A stretch of DNA of 64,000 bases from Pseudorhodobacter turbinis (GCF_005234135.1 NZ_CP039965.1:1302001-1366000); one strand, 5' to 3'. Shown: positions 36,635 through 45,841, numbered from the stretch's first letter. Translations and numbers: made by a program. Notes: a model not told the origin generated them from the sequence alone.

Positions 36635-37660
36635 GGCGTTGTTGCGCAACTCGCGCCTGAGGCATGAGTGCCCCTTACCCCGCTGACGTCATGCCCCGCG
36701 GACGATCTCGGCGGTGCCGAGGGCGTTGAATCGGTTCATGAGTGCGACGCGGATGTGGATCTCGGCTGTCTGGCGGTCCGGGTCTCTCGCCATGATGCGT
36801 TCGCCGAAGGATTTCAGGCAGCGCATCCTCGCCTCGATCCGGCTGCGGGTATGGTATCCGGTCCAGCGTTTCCAGAACGCTCGGCCATAGTATCGCGTTG
36901 CGCGCAGGGTTTCGTTGCGGGCGCGTGCCGCTCCGCAATCGTCTTTCCACAGGCGGCCGTTTTTCCGGATCGGAATGGCCTGCCGTTCGATGATGGCCTT
37001 GTGGCAGCGGCGCGTGTCATAGGCGCCGTCGGCAGTGACCGTGCCAATCTGCTCGCCTGCCGGGATCTGTCCGAGCCGGTCGCCATCACGGCTGGGGGTG
37101 AATTCCACGGGGCGGATGTCAGATGTGTCAGGGTCCATGGCGAGATGCTCTTTGCGCCACTGGCGGCGGCCCTGCACCCCGTGTTTGCGCGCCTGCCATT
37201 CGCCGTCGCCGAGGAACTTGATCTCGGTACTGTCCACGAGCAGGTTCAGCGGGCCATCCGCGCGGCGATAAGGGATCTGAACGGCCAGGGTCTCCTGCCT
37301 GCGGCATAGGGTGGAAAAGTCCGGCACGGGCCAGTCCAGGCCCGCCAGCCGCAGCAGGCTCGCCACCATCCCGGCGGTCTGCCTGAGCGGCAGCTTGAAC
37401 AACACTTTGATCGACAGGCAGAATTGCATGGCAGCATCGGAAAATACCACAGGCCGTCCGGGGCGACCGTCACGCGGTGCGCGCCAGACCATGTCCTTGT
37501 CGACCCAGATCAGCAGCGCCCCCCGCTTGCGCAGCGACACGTTGTAGCTGGACCAGTTCGTCGTGCGGTAGCGGGCGGGAGATGGCTTGCTCATGCACCG
37601 CGTCTAACGACATGGATTCGCAAAGTGAATCCTCCGTCGACGGACTTGTGCAACAACGCC
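36635..37660 (-). mobile_element. IS5-family insertion sequence, copy A
   Basis: 1026-bp element with ends GGCGTTGTTGCGCAAC (left) and, read inward, GGCGTTGTTGCACAAGTC (right) as terminal inverted repeats. No short target duplication is seen (CATG left, GTCT right). It interrupts the membrane-protein fragment on the left and a serine recombinase fragment on the right. These are unrelated genes, so a rearrangement or deletion occurred at this element. Confidence 0.88.
36689..37594 (-). CDS. IS5-family transposase (copy A)
   Basis: 301-residue DDE transposase: N-terminal DUF4096-like DNA-binding part (RYRTTNWSSYNVSLRKRG), catalytic Asp in LLVDSTEIKFLG (about 120), Asp in VTADGAYDTRRC (about 188) and Glu in TRSRIEARMRC (about 256). 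Against copy B it lacks about six residues around DGDRLGQIPAGE and three at RQAIPIRKN. These losses are in frame, but they flank the second catalytic Asp, so activity is uncertain. Confidence 0.9.
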   Translation of the reverse strand: MSKPSPARYRTTNWSSYNVSLRKRGALLIWVDKDMVWRAPRDGRPGRPVVFSDAAMQFCLSIKVLFKLPLRQTAGMVASLLRLAGLDWPVPDFSTLCRRQETLAVQIPYRRADGPLNLLVDSTEIKFLGDGEWQARKHGVQGRRQWRKEHLAMDPDTSDIRPVEFTPSRDGDRLGQIPAGEQIGTVTADGAYDTRRCHKAIIERQAIPIRKNGRLWKDDCGAARARNETLRATRYYGRAFWKRWTGYHTRSRIEARMRCLKSFGERIMARDPDRQTAEIHIRVALMNRFNALGTAEIVRGA

Positions 37661-37770
37661 GTCTGGATCCTTGATGTATGCCTGACGGTTCCAAAGCAGC
37701 TTACCTACGTAGAGTTCGTTGTTCAGGATCCCGGTGCCGCGCTTCCAGTTACCCATGATTGTTGAAGGCC
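37661..37770 (-). pseudogene. Large serine recombinase remnant
   Basis: The minus strand encodes STIMGNWKRGTGILNNELY followed by VGKLLWNRQAYIKDPD up to the IS5 border. This matches the conserved recombinase-domain segment STINGNxxRGTGILNNELYxGxLVWNR of large serine site-specific recombinases. Catalytic N-terminal and C-terminal parts are both missing. It suggests that an integrase-bearing element once occupied this place. Confidence 0.75.
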
Positions 37771-38081
37771 CCGAACGCAAAGCGGTGATCAACCGGGATC
37801 GCACGGATCTGAGCCTGACCAGGTCGTGAAAGCTGCTAAAGGTCAGCCTTTCGGGCAAAGCGTGCCCGTTTGCTGGCTGGTATCACAGAAACGGTCACCC
37901 AGAAGAACGGCGCGACATACGAACGAGGTCTGCGCAAGGATGCGGCCACTCTCTACACCGAGATCCATTCGCACCCTTTGACGTCAGATGAATACATGGC
38001 AGATCGCGCTCTCCATGGCCCGACGATAAAGGCATGCCCCACGCAGGATCAACAAACATCAGCCAGCTTCCGAACCCCAGA
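37661..38081. other. Gene-poor stretch with serine recombinase remnant
   Basis: 421 bases between IS5 copy A and the citrate-lyase-like gene. Its first part is a recombinase fragment (see next entry). From about 37771 to 38081 I see no recognisable coding sequence; a plus-strand frame from 37870 (MLAGITETVTQKNG...) has no family I can name and runs into the end of the citrate-lyase-like gene. Confidence 0.6.
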
Positions 38082-38951
38082 TCATCCGTGCAACTGCGCT
38101 GTGCGCAACACCCGTCGGGCACGGGCGACAACAGGCGCATCAACCATTTTCCCGTTAAGCATGAACGGCCGCCCCGCGTTCTGTCGGTCCCCTTCCACGA
38201 TTGCATGTGCCTCGGCGATTTCTGCGGTCGAGGTGCGGTAAATCTCTTCGATGACACTGATTTGTTTGGGGTGAATTGCAATGACCGCATCGAATCCCAT
38301 TTTCTTGCCTGCTTCGATCTGGCTTTGATAGGCTGCCATGTCATTGATTTCAGCAATCGAACCCGGCGATCCGATGGCATGAAGCCCGCCACTGCGCGCC
38401 GCCAAAACAAGCGCTTGGGCATGTGGCGTCATGACATCGCGCGAAGAGTCTGTTCTTAGATCCAAGGCGAGATCCTCAGGCCCCAGCATCAACGCCGCGT
38501 GGCGATCAGGTCTGGCGCGCGCGATCTGTGGCATGGCAAGAAGCCCGACCGCAGATTCAATTTGCGAAATGATGACCTGCTTTCCCTCGGGGGATATCTC
38601 GTCAAGAATTTCCGAGACAATCGCCACGTCACTGGCAGCCTCAATTTTCGGGACCATAATGATATCGGCCCCTGCTGCGACGGCGGCCTCTATATCGCGT
38701 ATCATCATACGCCACGGACGATTGATGCGGACGGCGATCATTCCGACCCCCGCGCGCAATGTCGCAACATCTGCGGCCAAGCCTGCACGGGCCGTATCTT
38801 TGGCCTCGACCGGAATCGCATCTTCGAGATCAACCACGACCGAGGCTATTTTCTTGGCACATGCGGACACAAGCAAACGCGTGTTGCCCGCCGGTACGAA
38901 CAATCCAGACAGCACCCCGTCCAGACGCCTTGCTGCGACATGATCCATCAT
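38082..38951 (-). CDS. HpcH/HpaI aldolase/citrate lyase-family (CitE-like) CoA-ester lyase
   Basis: 289-residue TIM-barrel lyase of the CitE/Mcl type. N-terminal SGLFVPAGNTRLL, the VVVDLEDAIPVEAKD metal-site segment (about 38-52), IISQIESAVGLL (about 127) and GPEDLALDLR (about 155) are typical Mg-binding and CoA-ester motifs. It would cleave a malyl-, citramalyl- or related CoA ester. Its ATG overlaps the stop of the upstream CaiB gene (ATGA), so the transferase and lyase probably act in sequence. Confidence 0.9.
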   Translation of the reverse strand: MMDHVAARRLDGVLSGLFVPAGNTRLLVSACAKKIASVVVDLEDAIPVEAKDTARAGLAADVATLRAGVGMIAVRINRPWRMMIRDIEAAVAAGADIIMVPKIEAASDVAIVSEILDEISPEGKQVIISQIESAVGLLAMPQIARARPDRHAALMLGPEDLALDLRTDSSRDVMTPHAQALVLAARSGGLHAIGSPGSIAEINDMAAYQSQIEAGKKMGFDAVIAIHPKQISVIEEIYRTSTAEIAEAHAIVEGDRQNAGRPFMLNGKMVDAPVVARARRVLRTAQLHG

Positions 38952-40168
38952 GATGTGCCCCCTTGAGAGGTTTCAATAATACCCTCCTGCGTCATCTTCA
39001 GGATATCGGCTGCGTCAAAACCAAGTTCGGCCAATAAATCCGGCCCATCCTTGCCCAAATCCGGCCCGATATGCTGAATTTGTCCAGGAGTTCGGGAAAG
39101 CCGAGGAGAGACCGCATGCATCGGGAAGGACGACTGGTCTGTATCAGGAACCTCAACGACAACGCCGCGACTTTCGACGTATTCGTGGCCATCAAGCTCC
39201 TCATAGCTGGGCACGATTCCGATGGTCACATCAGCCTTGGTAAAGAGGTCTATAATCGCATCGCGGTCGTAACGATGAATGAACTCGGCAACGATTGCGT
39301 CACATTCGTAAATGTTGTGCGCCCTGTCCGGATTGGTTTTGAATCTTGGATCAAGGATAAGCTCCGGCCGGTCGATTGCCCGAAAAACCCGCTCTGCCAT
39401 GGCCTGTGTCGATGCCGATAGCGCGACAAAACGGCCGTCCGAGGTTTCATAGATATTGCGCGGCACCGAGAGTTCCGAAAGGGACCCCATGCGCCGCGGC
39501 TCTTTACCGCTAAGACGAAGGTTGGCGATCTGGGGACCCAAAGTGGCGAACATCGGTTCAAATAGCGACAGGTCAATCACCTGTCCTTTGCCGTCACGAT
39601 CCCGCGCCCGCAACGCCATCAGCACCGCCGTGGCACCTGACTGTCCGGCAATCATATCGGCCAGCGCCAAGGGAGGCAGAACAGGGGGGCGGTCCTCAAA
39701 CCCGTTCATAGAGGCAAAACCTGACATTGCCTCAATAAGGCTGCCAAAGCCGGGGCGATCCTTCCAGATGCCGGTCTGCCCCCAACCCGAAATGCGCACC
39801 ACAATAAGGCCGGGATTCCGTGTCTGGAGGTCTTTCGGGGCGAGGCTCATTTTTTCCAGCGTGCCCGGCCTGAAGTTTTCAACAAGCACATCGGCACTGT
39901 CGATCAGTTGCCGCAAAATCTCCATGCCGCGGTCTTGGCGAAAATCGAGGGCGATCGACTTCTTGTTGCGGCAATAGGCCTTCCAGAAGGTCGAGACGCC
40001 TTCAACCTTCCAGTTCCGCAGGTCATCACCGCGCCCCGGTTTTTCGACCTTGATCACCTCGGCGCCAAAGTCGGCCAGAATATGCGTGACGATATTCCCG
40101 GCGACAAGTCGGGATAGGTCGATAACCCTAAGGCCTTCCAACGGGGGCTGTTGTGTCTCGGTGCTCAA
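38948..40168 (-). CDS. CaiB/BaiF (family III) CoA-transferase
   Basis: 406-residue family III CoA-transferase. N-terminal GLRVIDLSRLVAGNIVTHILAD (residues 12-33, in part), ENFRPGTLEKMSL (about 97), GWGQTGIWKDRPGFG (about 127) and the putative catalytic Asp in LALADMIAG (about 166). With the overlapping CitE-like lyase it forms an activation-cleavage pair, as in itaconate/citramalate routes (CoA-transferase plus citramalyl-CoA lyase). The divergent LysR gene begins 88 bases away. Confidence 0.9.
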   Translation of the reverse strand: MSTETQQPPLEGLRVIDLSRLVAGNIVTHILADFGAEVIKVEKPGRGDDLRNWKVEGVSTFWKAYCRNKKSIALDFRQDRGMEILRQLIDSADVLVENFRPGTLEKMSLAPKDLQTRNPGLIVVRISGWGQTGIWKDRPGFGSLIEAMSGFASMNGFEDRPPVLPPLALADMIAGQSGATAVLMALRARDRDGKGQVIDLSLFEPMFATLGPQIANLRLSGKEPRRMGSLSELSVPRNIYETSDGRFVALSASTQAMAERVFRAIDRPELILDPRFKTNPDRAHNIYECDAIVAEFIHRYDRDAIIDLFTKADVTIGIVPSYEELDGHEYVESRGVVVEVPDTDQSSFPMHAVSPRLSRTPGQIQHIGPDLGKDGPDLLAELGFDAADILKMTQEGIIETSQGGTS

Positions 40169-40256
40169 TTTTCAACTCCATGGCTTTTTTCCCTCTTGCC
40201 ACAAGTCGTCCTTCAGAAGCATGATGCCTTGTATAACGATTTCTTATAGAGGCCGC

Positions 40257-41192
40257 ATGGATATTAAAAAATTGCGTACCCTTGTTCTTGTGTCTCAACT
40301 GGGGTCGATTTCGGCGGCGGCCCGCGCGGCCAAACTTGCACAGCCTGCGGTCAGCCAGCACCTTAAGGCGCTGGAAAGCCATTTCGGGACCCGCCTTTTT
40401 GATCGGCAGCGGCAGGGGGTCAGCCCGACCGAGGCAGGCAAGCTGGTCTTGGAGCATTCCCTTCACATCCTGTCCCATTACGATCGGGCGCGCAGCGGGG
40501 TGCAAGAGTTGCAGGGGCAGGCAGTGGGACCGGTTACGCTGGGGCTTCCGACGACAGTGGCGGCGACGGTTGCCGCCCAGCTTGTCCGTCGCATGGCTAT
40601 GATATATCCAGAGGTGCAGCTGCGCATTGTCGAGGCCATGTCGGGGCATTTGCGTGAATGGGTGGACACAGGCCGTGTGGACCTTGCGGTTTTGTTTGAA
40701 TCGACCGATGCCCAACGCAGCGATGGGGAGGTTTTACTTCACGAATCCTTATGTCTGGTAAGCTCCGGTAAGGATACCCGCTTTGCCGAACAGCCCTCGA
40801 TTACGGCGACAGCCCTTGGCAGTGTTCCGCTGATTCTGCCGGGCAGGCCGCACGCATTACGGGTGTTAATCGACCGGTTCGCGGCCCAATTGGGCATTGA
40901 TCTCGATATTAGGTTTGAGTTGGATGCGACCTCTGCGACGCGTCAATTGGTTGCCGAAGACCAGATCTATACCATCTTGTCGCTGCCTTCGATTCAAAAG
41001 GATGTGGCAAGTGGCCTGTTGCGATCGACACCGATTGTGTCACCAAGCCTTGATCGCCGGTTGGTATTCTGCCGGTCGCCAGTGCATCCGTTTTCGACGG
41101 CCTTTCAGGCAGTGCGTCGTGAGCTGACGTTTGCCCTTATCGAATTGCGGGAAAAGAACGATTGGAAATCATGGGTAGTCAATGTCGGATAG
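40257..41192 (+). CDS. LysR-family transcriptional regulator
   Basis: 311-residue LysR protein: helix-turn-helix GSISAAARAAKLAQPAVSQHLKAL (about residues 16-39, key AAR...QPAVSQHL) and effector domain from about 90 (GPVTLGLPTTVAATVAAQL). Start at the ATG at 40257 after GAGG; the longer upstream frame covers the divergent promoter. It is the probable regulator of the CaiB/CitE-like pair. Confidence 0.9.
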   Translation: MDIKKLRTLVLVSQLGSISAAARAAKLAQPAVSQHLKALESHFGTRLFDRQRQGVSPTEAGKLVLEHSLHILSHYDRARSGVQELQGQAVGPVTLGLPTTVAATVAAQLVRRMAMIYPEVQLRIVEAMSGHLREWVDTGRVDLAVLFESTDAQRSDGEVLLHESLCLVSSGKDTRFAEQPSITATALGSVPLILPGRPHALRVLIDRFAAQLGIDLDIRFELDATSATRQLVAEDQIYTILSLPSIQKDVASGLLRSTPIVSPSLDRRLVFCRSPVHPFSTAFQAVRRELTFALIELREKNDWKSWVVNVG

Positions 41193-41455
41193 GTCCATAA
41201 TGAATTCTTATACCTAATAGAAAAATATAAGCAGTTTATTTGGCGTGCCGTTTCTAATAGCCCTGTAGAATATTTATGGGAGGAAACACAATGCCATTGA
41301 GAAAATGCGGAACCTATCTTCTTGCCGGGGGGCGGTCCTTGGGTTCTTGACAAGATAGAACTGCGAAGTCCTGCTACTAAACTCGCTTTGAAGCTCGCAG
41401 ATAATTATTTCAAAAAAAATAGTGAGCTGATGTCCGCAAAAGACAGGTCACAAAC
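41193..41455. other. Intergenic stretch with aborted gene start
   Basis: 263 bases before IS5 copy B. A good ribosome site (GGGAGGA, 41278-41284) precedes an ATG at 41291, but the frame (MPLRKCGTYLLAGG...) stops after 19 codons at 41350. This may be the beginning of a gene lost to IS-linked deletion. Nothing else recognisable; the rest is AT-rich. Confidence 0.5.
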
Positions 41456-42548
41456 GGCGTTGTTGCAGAACTCTGTCTGTGGACGATTCACACTGTGAAT
41501 CCAAGTGGTTATACAGGCTGCATGAGCAAGCCATCACCCGCCCGCTACCGCACCACGGACTGGTCCAGCTACACCGCGTCATTAAAGAAGCGCGGGTCGT
41601 TGCTGATCTGGCTAGACAAGGAGATGACCTGGCTTGCGCCGCATGACGGGAGCCCCGGCCGCCCTGCGGTGTTCTCTGATGCCGCGATCCAGTTCTGCTT
41701 GACGATCAAGGTCCTGTTCAAATTGCCACTGAGGCAGACGACAGGGATGGTTGCAAGCCTACTGAAGATGGCGGACCTGAACTGGGCCGTTCCGGATTAC
41801 ACGACGCTGTGCCGCAGACAGAAGACGCTCGCAGTCCAGATCCCGTATCGCCGCGCTGAAGGTCCCTTGAACCTGCTCGTTGACAGTACCGGGATCAGGT
41901 TCCTCGGCGATGGCGAGTGGCAGGCGCGCAAGCATGGCGTTCAGGGCCGTCGTCAATCGTTGCCCGGCAACGGTTTTCCTGCAAACCGTGAGAGGGGGCG
42001 TAAGGTGCCTCTGGCCATGGACACGGCCACTTCGGACATCCGGGCGGTGGAGTTCACCCCCAGCAGAGATGGCGACAGCCCGGTCTTGCCGGAGTTGCTC
42101 GACCAGATCCCCGAGGGCGAAGTGATCGGCACGGTGACCGCAGATGGCGCCTATGACACCCGCCGCTGCCACACGGCCATCATCGACCGCCAGGCCACGC
42201 CGATCATCCCCATCCGCAAGAATGGGCGGCCGTGGAAAGAGGATTGCCCGGCGGCGATTGCGAGAAACGATACCCTGCGGGCCACTCGGCACTACGGCAG
42301 GGCGTTCTGGAAGCGCTGGACCGGATATCACGCACGAAGTCGGATCGAGGCAAAGATGCGGTGCCTCAAGGCCTTTGGGGAGCGGATCGCCGCGAGAGAC
42401 CCAGACCGGCAAACTGCCGAAATCCAAGTCCGCATCGCCCTCATAAACCGCTTCAACGCACTCGGCACCGCCGAGATCGTTCGCGTGGCCTGAAGCCAAC
42501 GAGGAAAGGGGAAGTCATGCCCTTAGGCTGCAGTTGCGCAACAATGCC
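41456..42548 (+). mobile_element. IS5-family insertion sequence, copy B
   Basis: 1093-bp element with ends GGCGTTGTTGCAGAAC (left) and, read inward, GGCATTGTTGCGCAAC (right). It is 67 bases longer than copy A. No direct target repeat is visible (AAAC left, CCGT right). It lies in the opposite orientation to copy A, so recombination between them would invert the 36.6-42.5 kb segment. Confidence 0.88.
41522..42493 (+). CDS. IS5-family transposase (copy B) with internal insertion
   Basis: 323-residue DDE transposase starting at the ATG at 41522 (MSKPSPARYRTT), matching the copy A start. Catalytic Asp in LLVDSTGIRFLG, Asp in VTADGAYDTRRC and Glu in ARSRIEAKMRC are present. After GRRQ the usual W-RKVHLAM is replaced by a 14-residue stretch SLPGNGFPANRERG then RKVPLAM, a net gain of 13 codons. 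The inserted DNA near 41957-41985 is made of two small inverted repeats. Whether it tolerates activity is unknown. Confidence 0.9.
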   Translation: MSKPSPARYRTTDWSSYTASLKKRGSLLIWLDKEMTWLAPHDGSPGRPAVFSDAAIQFCLTIKVLFKLPLRQTTGMVASLLKMADLNWAVPDYTTLCRRQKTLAVQIPYRRAEGPLNLLVDSTGIRFLGDGEWQARKHGVQGRRQSLPGNGFPANRERGRKVPLAMDTATSDIRAVEFTPSRDGDSPVLPELLDQIPEGEVIGTVTADGAYDTRRCHTAIIDRQATPIIPIRKNGRPWKEDCPAAIARNDTLRATRHYGRAFWKRWTGYHARSRIEAKMRCLKAFGERIAARDPDRQTAEIQVRIALINRFNALGTAEIVRVA

Positions 42549-42646
42549 CCGTGGATCGAGAAATTGATGCAGTGGGCGCTGATTTCCCAATAACTGCGAA
42601 CAAACTTGAACCTGAAATAAGCGCTCACTTGTGAGTATATATCTCA

Positions 42647-44056
42647 TTATGCTCCGGACGGGTCGCCTGTATCCTGCTCATTTGGAAGCGCCTTTGTGCT
42701 TGCCTTGCATATGGCCCGCAAGGCAGGTTTTAAGCCCTCTTCCAAGGTCGGGTGATAGAATGGCATCTCCAAAAGGCTCGCAGCGGTTTCGCCGCTCTTG
42801 ATCGCCAGAACCAACAGATGTGCCATATGATCTGCGCCCGGACAGAACAGCTCTGCCCCTATCAGCCGCCCATTCGGTTTGGCGGCATAGAGCCGGACAA
42901 GCCCCTGCGCCCGCGCCTCAACCTTAGCACGGCCCTGATTGGAGTAATCCGCACCACCCATGATCACATCCTGCCCCGTTGTCGTGCCCAGAACCGCGAG
43001 CGGCGGGTCGGTGAACATCAGGCTGAACGCGGGCTGGCGCGTGGCGGGGGCCACCTTTGGAAAGGTCGCTGCATTTCGACCGGCAATCGCCCCTTCGTGG
43101 GAGGCCTCGTGCAGCACAGGTGCATCGGCATTCGCATCACCGGCCATAAAGACAGGCGAATCGCCACACTGCATGGTCGTGCGATCAAAACAAGGTGTTC
43201 TGTGGTCATCCAGATCCAGGCCGGACTTCGCCAGACCCAAGTCCCCAAGCCAAGGTGGTCGGCCCGTTGCGACCAAGACCTTGTCAAACTCGCGGCTGCC
43301 TTCGCTGTCGCCCGACCAAGTGATCTGTGCTTTGTCACCCCGGCGCACAGCGGAAACATCGACCCCAAGGTGGAGCGTGAACTCTGCGCGCATTGCGGCA
43401 GCCAATGATTGCTGGATATCGTGGGTTTCCACCCCACCAAGGGCGTTCCCTCGATCAAATAGCACCGTTTCAACACCCAGCCGCGCCATGGCTTGCGCAA
43501 TCTCTAACCCAATGGCCCCGCCGCCAATCACTGCAAGCGATCTGGGCAGATCTTCAATTTCAAACAAGCTCCGGTTGGTCAGGGCAAGGTCGCCCAAATC
43601 TTGAAACGGTTTTGGGACCAGCGGATATGCCCCCGTCGCAATCACAATCGTGCGGGCTTGCACGTGCTCTCCATTTGCCAGCTCAAGCTGCGTTGGCCCT
43701 GTGAAACGCGCTTTCGATTTGATGCAAATTCCGTCAGACAGGTCGGCAATCCCTTGTAGCGTTCCCTGCACAAACTTGTCCCGCTCTGCCCGTAGGCGTT
43801 GCATGACCGCGCGCCCGTCCACATGGATTTCGCCCGTCTTCACCCCAAAAACAGAGGCGCGGCGGCTGGCATGCGCTGCCCCCGCTGCTGCAATTAGCAG
43901 CTTTGACGGCATACAGCCGACTGTCGCACAAACCGTGCCGGCAAAGTGTTCGTCGATAAGCAAGGTTTTAGCCCCTTCAGACCGAGCAGCTCGTTCGGCC
44001 GCAAGCCCGGCAGTGCCTGCACCTATGATTGCAACGTCGCATTGATGGCCCGCCAT
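42647..44056 (-). CDS. Dihydrolipoamide dehydrogenase-family FAD disulfide oxidoreductase
   Basis: 469-residue class I pyridine-nucleotide disulfide oxidoreductase. FAD motif VAIIGAGTAGLAAERAA (about 8), redox motif GTVCATVGCMPSK (Cys about 43 and 48; the usual form is GGTCLNVGCIPSK), NAD motif AVIGGGAIGLEIAQAMARLG (about 175), second FAD site VFMAGDANAD and the C-terminal HPTLEEGL near 445 whose His-Glu pair serves the active site. It is isolated from any 2-oxoacid dehydrogenase complex, so the disulfide partner is unknown. Confidence 0.88.
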   Translation of the reverse strand: MAGHQCDVAIIGAGTAGLAAERAARSEGAKTLLIDEHFAGTVCATVGCMPSKLLIAAAGAAHASRRASVFGVKTGEIHVDGRAVMQRLRAERDKFVQGTLQGIADLSDGICIKSKARFTGPTQLELANGEHVQARTIVIATGAYPLVPKPFQDLGDLALTNRSLFEIEDLPRSLAVIGGGAIGLEIAQAMARLGVETVLFDRGNALGGVETHDIQQSLAAAMRAEFTLHLGVDVSAVRRGDKAQITWSGDSEGSREFDKVLVATGRPPWLGDLGLAKSGLDLDDHRTPCFDRTTMQCGDSPVFMAGDANADAPVLHEASHEGAIAGRNAATFPKVAPATRQPAFSLMFTDPPLAVLGTTTGQDVIMGGADYSNQGRAKVEARAQGLVRLYAAKPNGRLIGAELFCPGADHMAHLLVLAIKSGETAASLLEMPFYHPTLEEGLKPALRAICKASTKALPNEQDTGDPSGA

Positions 44057-44098
44057 GAGGGTTCCTTTCTGAGTGTGAAAAAAGTCGGCGCCGCCTCT

Positions 44099-44371
44099 TC
44101 AAATCCGCCGACGCGGCTCACCATCCCCGACATCCACCTCAGCATCAGGCGTCGGGTCGGGGCGGTTTCGTTTTTCATCCCAATCGGGGTCTTGGCGCTT
44201 GATCCGCGCCGAGATCACTTTTGCAAGTGGCAGCCCCAGAGCAAAGCCCAAGATCACAGCAACGCCAAACTGTACCCAGCCGACATATCCGAGTGACATG
44301 AACAGAACGATGATCACGCCCGACACCAACGTCCAGGTCATCATCGCAATAAAAAGGCCTAATCTATCCAT
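44099..44371 (-). CDS. Small two-helix membrane protein
   Basis: 90-residue protein starting MDRLGLFIAMM at the ATG at 44371 with AAGGA 8 bases upstream. Two hydrophobic helices (about residues 5-27 and 32-48) are followed by a charged tail rich in Asp, Arg and Pro. I do not recognise a characterised family. It lies 22 bases after the host-attachment-like gene on the same strand and may be part of that unit. Confidence 0.75.
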   Translation of the reverse strand: MDRLGLFIAMMTWTLVSGVIIVLFMSLGYVGWVQFGVAVILGFALGLPLAKVISARIKRQDPDWDEKRNRPDPTPDAEVDVGDGEPRRRI

Positions 44372-44393
44372 AGGTTTGGTCCTTTCGATAATT

Positions 44394-44852
44394 TCAAGCG
44401 GCCTCGGCAACCGCCGCTGCGACTTGCTTTTCAATTTTGTCCAAGGGTTGGTTGGTCAGGTGCTTGGGAATTTCTGTAAGCACTTTACCCGAAACCGTCG
44501 AATGCATGGACGCACGCAGAACGCCCAAGATTTGCGGCGCGGCGACGATCACCAACTGATCAAACCGCCCCGCATGGGCACGGCTGTACAGCAAATCGGC
44601 CAAATCGACGGCAAAGCGTTCTTTGGCCAACTCATGCCAATCAGTATCATCCATTGCTGACACATCGTGGCCTGCACTGGATTGTACGCTGCCGGGACGG
44701 TTTGCGCCTTGCTCGCGCGTCGACGGGTTTTCTTGTTCATCCTTGCGGATCACGCGCAGGTCGAGATTATTTTCATCGCCGTCATTGATCAAAAACAGGG
44801 CCTTTTCTCCATCGGCAACCAAAACCCATCCGCCATTTTTCAGCTTGGCCAT
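44394..44852 (-). CDS. Host attachment protein-like (baeRF/Host_attach) family
   Basis: 152-residue cytoplasmic protein. The opening WVLVADGEKALFL, the middle FAVDLADLLYSRAHAGRFDQLVIVAAPQILGVLR and the closing SGKVLTEIPKHLTNQPLDKIE are the recognisable parts of the small host-attachment (AtsE-related) family, described here in pieces of residues 8-20, 80-115 and 120-141. Related proteins are linked to plant attachment in Agrobacterium and structurally to archaeal-type release-factor folds. It overlaps the upstream 66-residue gene (ATGA). Confidence 0.82.
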   Translation of the reverse strand: MAKLKNGGWVLVADGEKALFLINDGDENNLDLRVIRKDEQENPSTREQGANRPGSVQSSAGHDVSAMDDTDWHELAKERFAVDLADLLYSRAHAGRFDQLVIVAAPQILGVLRASMHSTVSGKVLTEIPKHLTNQPLDKIEKQVAAAVAEAA

Positions 44853-45052
44853 CAGGAGTCCCCTTTCTCTTTTTCATCAGATTTGTTGACACGCGTGGCA
44901 CCTGCTGGCCGTTCCGTGGCGCGCTTGAGTTCATCTTGCGTGCCTATATCGCGCGCCAGCCGCCCGCCTTCGCGTCCACCTTGGGAAACTGTACCCGTCG
45001 CTCCAAAGGCGCCGTCGGGGTTGTCTTTTTTCGGTGTTGTTTCGCGTGTCAT
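44852..45052 (-). CDS. Small hydrophilic protein, unknown function
   Basis: 66 residues, rich in Gly, Lys, Glu and Arg with no hydrophobic segment (for example GTVSQGGREGGRLARD), probably disordered. Its stop overlaps the ATG of the host-attachment-like gene in an ATGA arrangement, and AAGGAG lies 7 bases upstream of its own ATG (plus CTCCTT 45060-45065), which supports translation. No family recognised; a stress-related role is only a guess. Confidence 0.65.
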   Translation of the reverse strand: MTRETTPKKDNPDGAFGATGTVSQGGREGGRLARDIGTQDELKRATERPAGATRVNKSDEKEKGDS

Positions 45053-45336
45053 AGCGATCGCTCCTTATTTAGTTGATATATTACCAACGCGCCTGCGAGT
45101 GCATAGTTCCAAACAATACCCACTCTGGCAGAGTCCCCCCTGTGAAAGGACGATCAAAATGTGTCTTGTCAGGTCCGCTGAGCAGAGCGCTCCGGCAGCT
45201 CAATCGTTGGCCAGTCAGGGGCTTCAGTTTTGTTAGGGGCAAGCCTTGGATCTTTTGGAATGGTCACTCTCCTCTCGCTTTGGCTGTTTACAGGCAGGCA
45301 AAAGCCCGCCGGTCACTGCTGAAAAGACTGCGCGCC
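45053..45336. other. Intergenic stretch, nothing recognised
   Basis: 284 bases between the small hydrophilic gene and the ene-reductase remnant. It contains the promoter side of the minus-strand host-attachment unit; an AT-rich segment lies at 45063-45092. No coding similarity seen. Confidence 0.5.
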
Positions 45337-45841
<505 letters not shown>

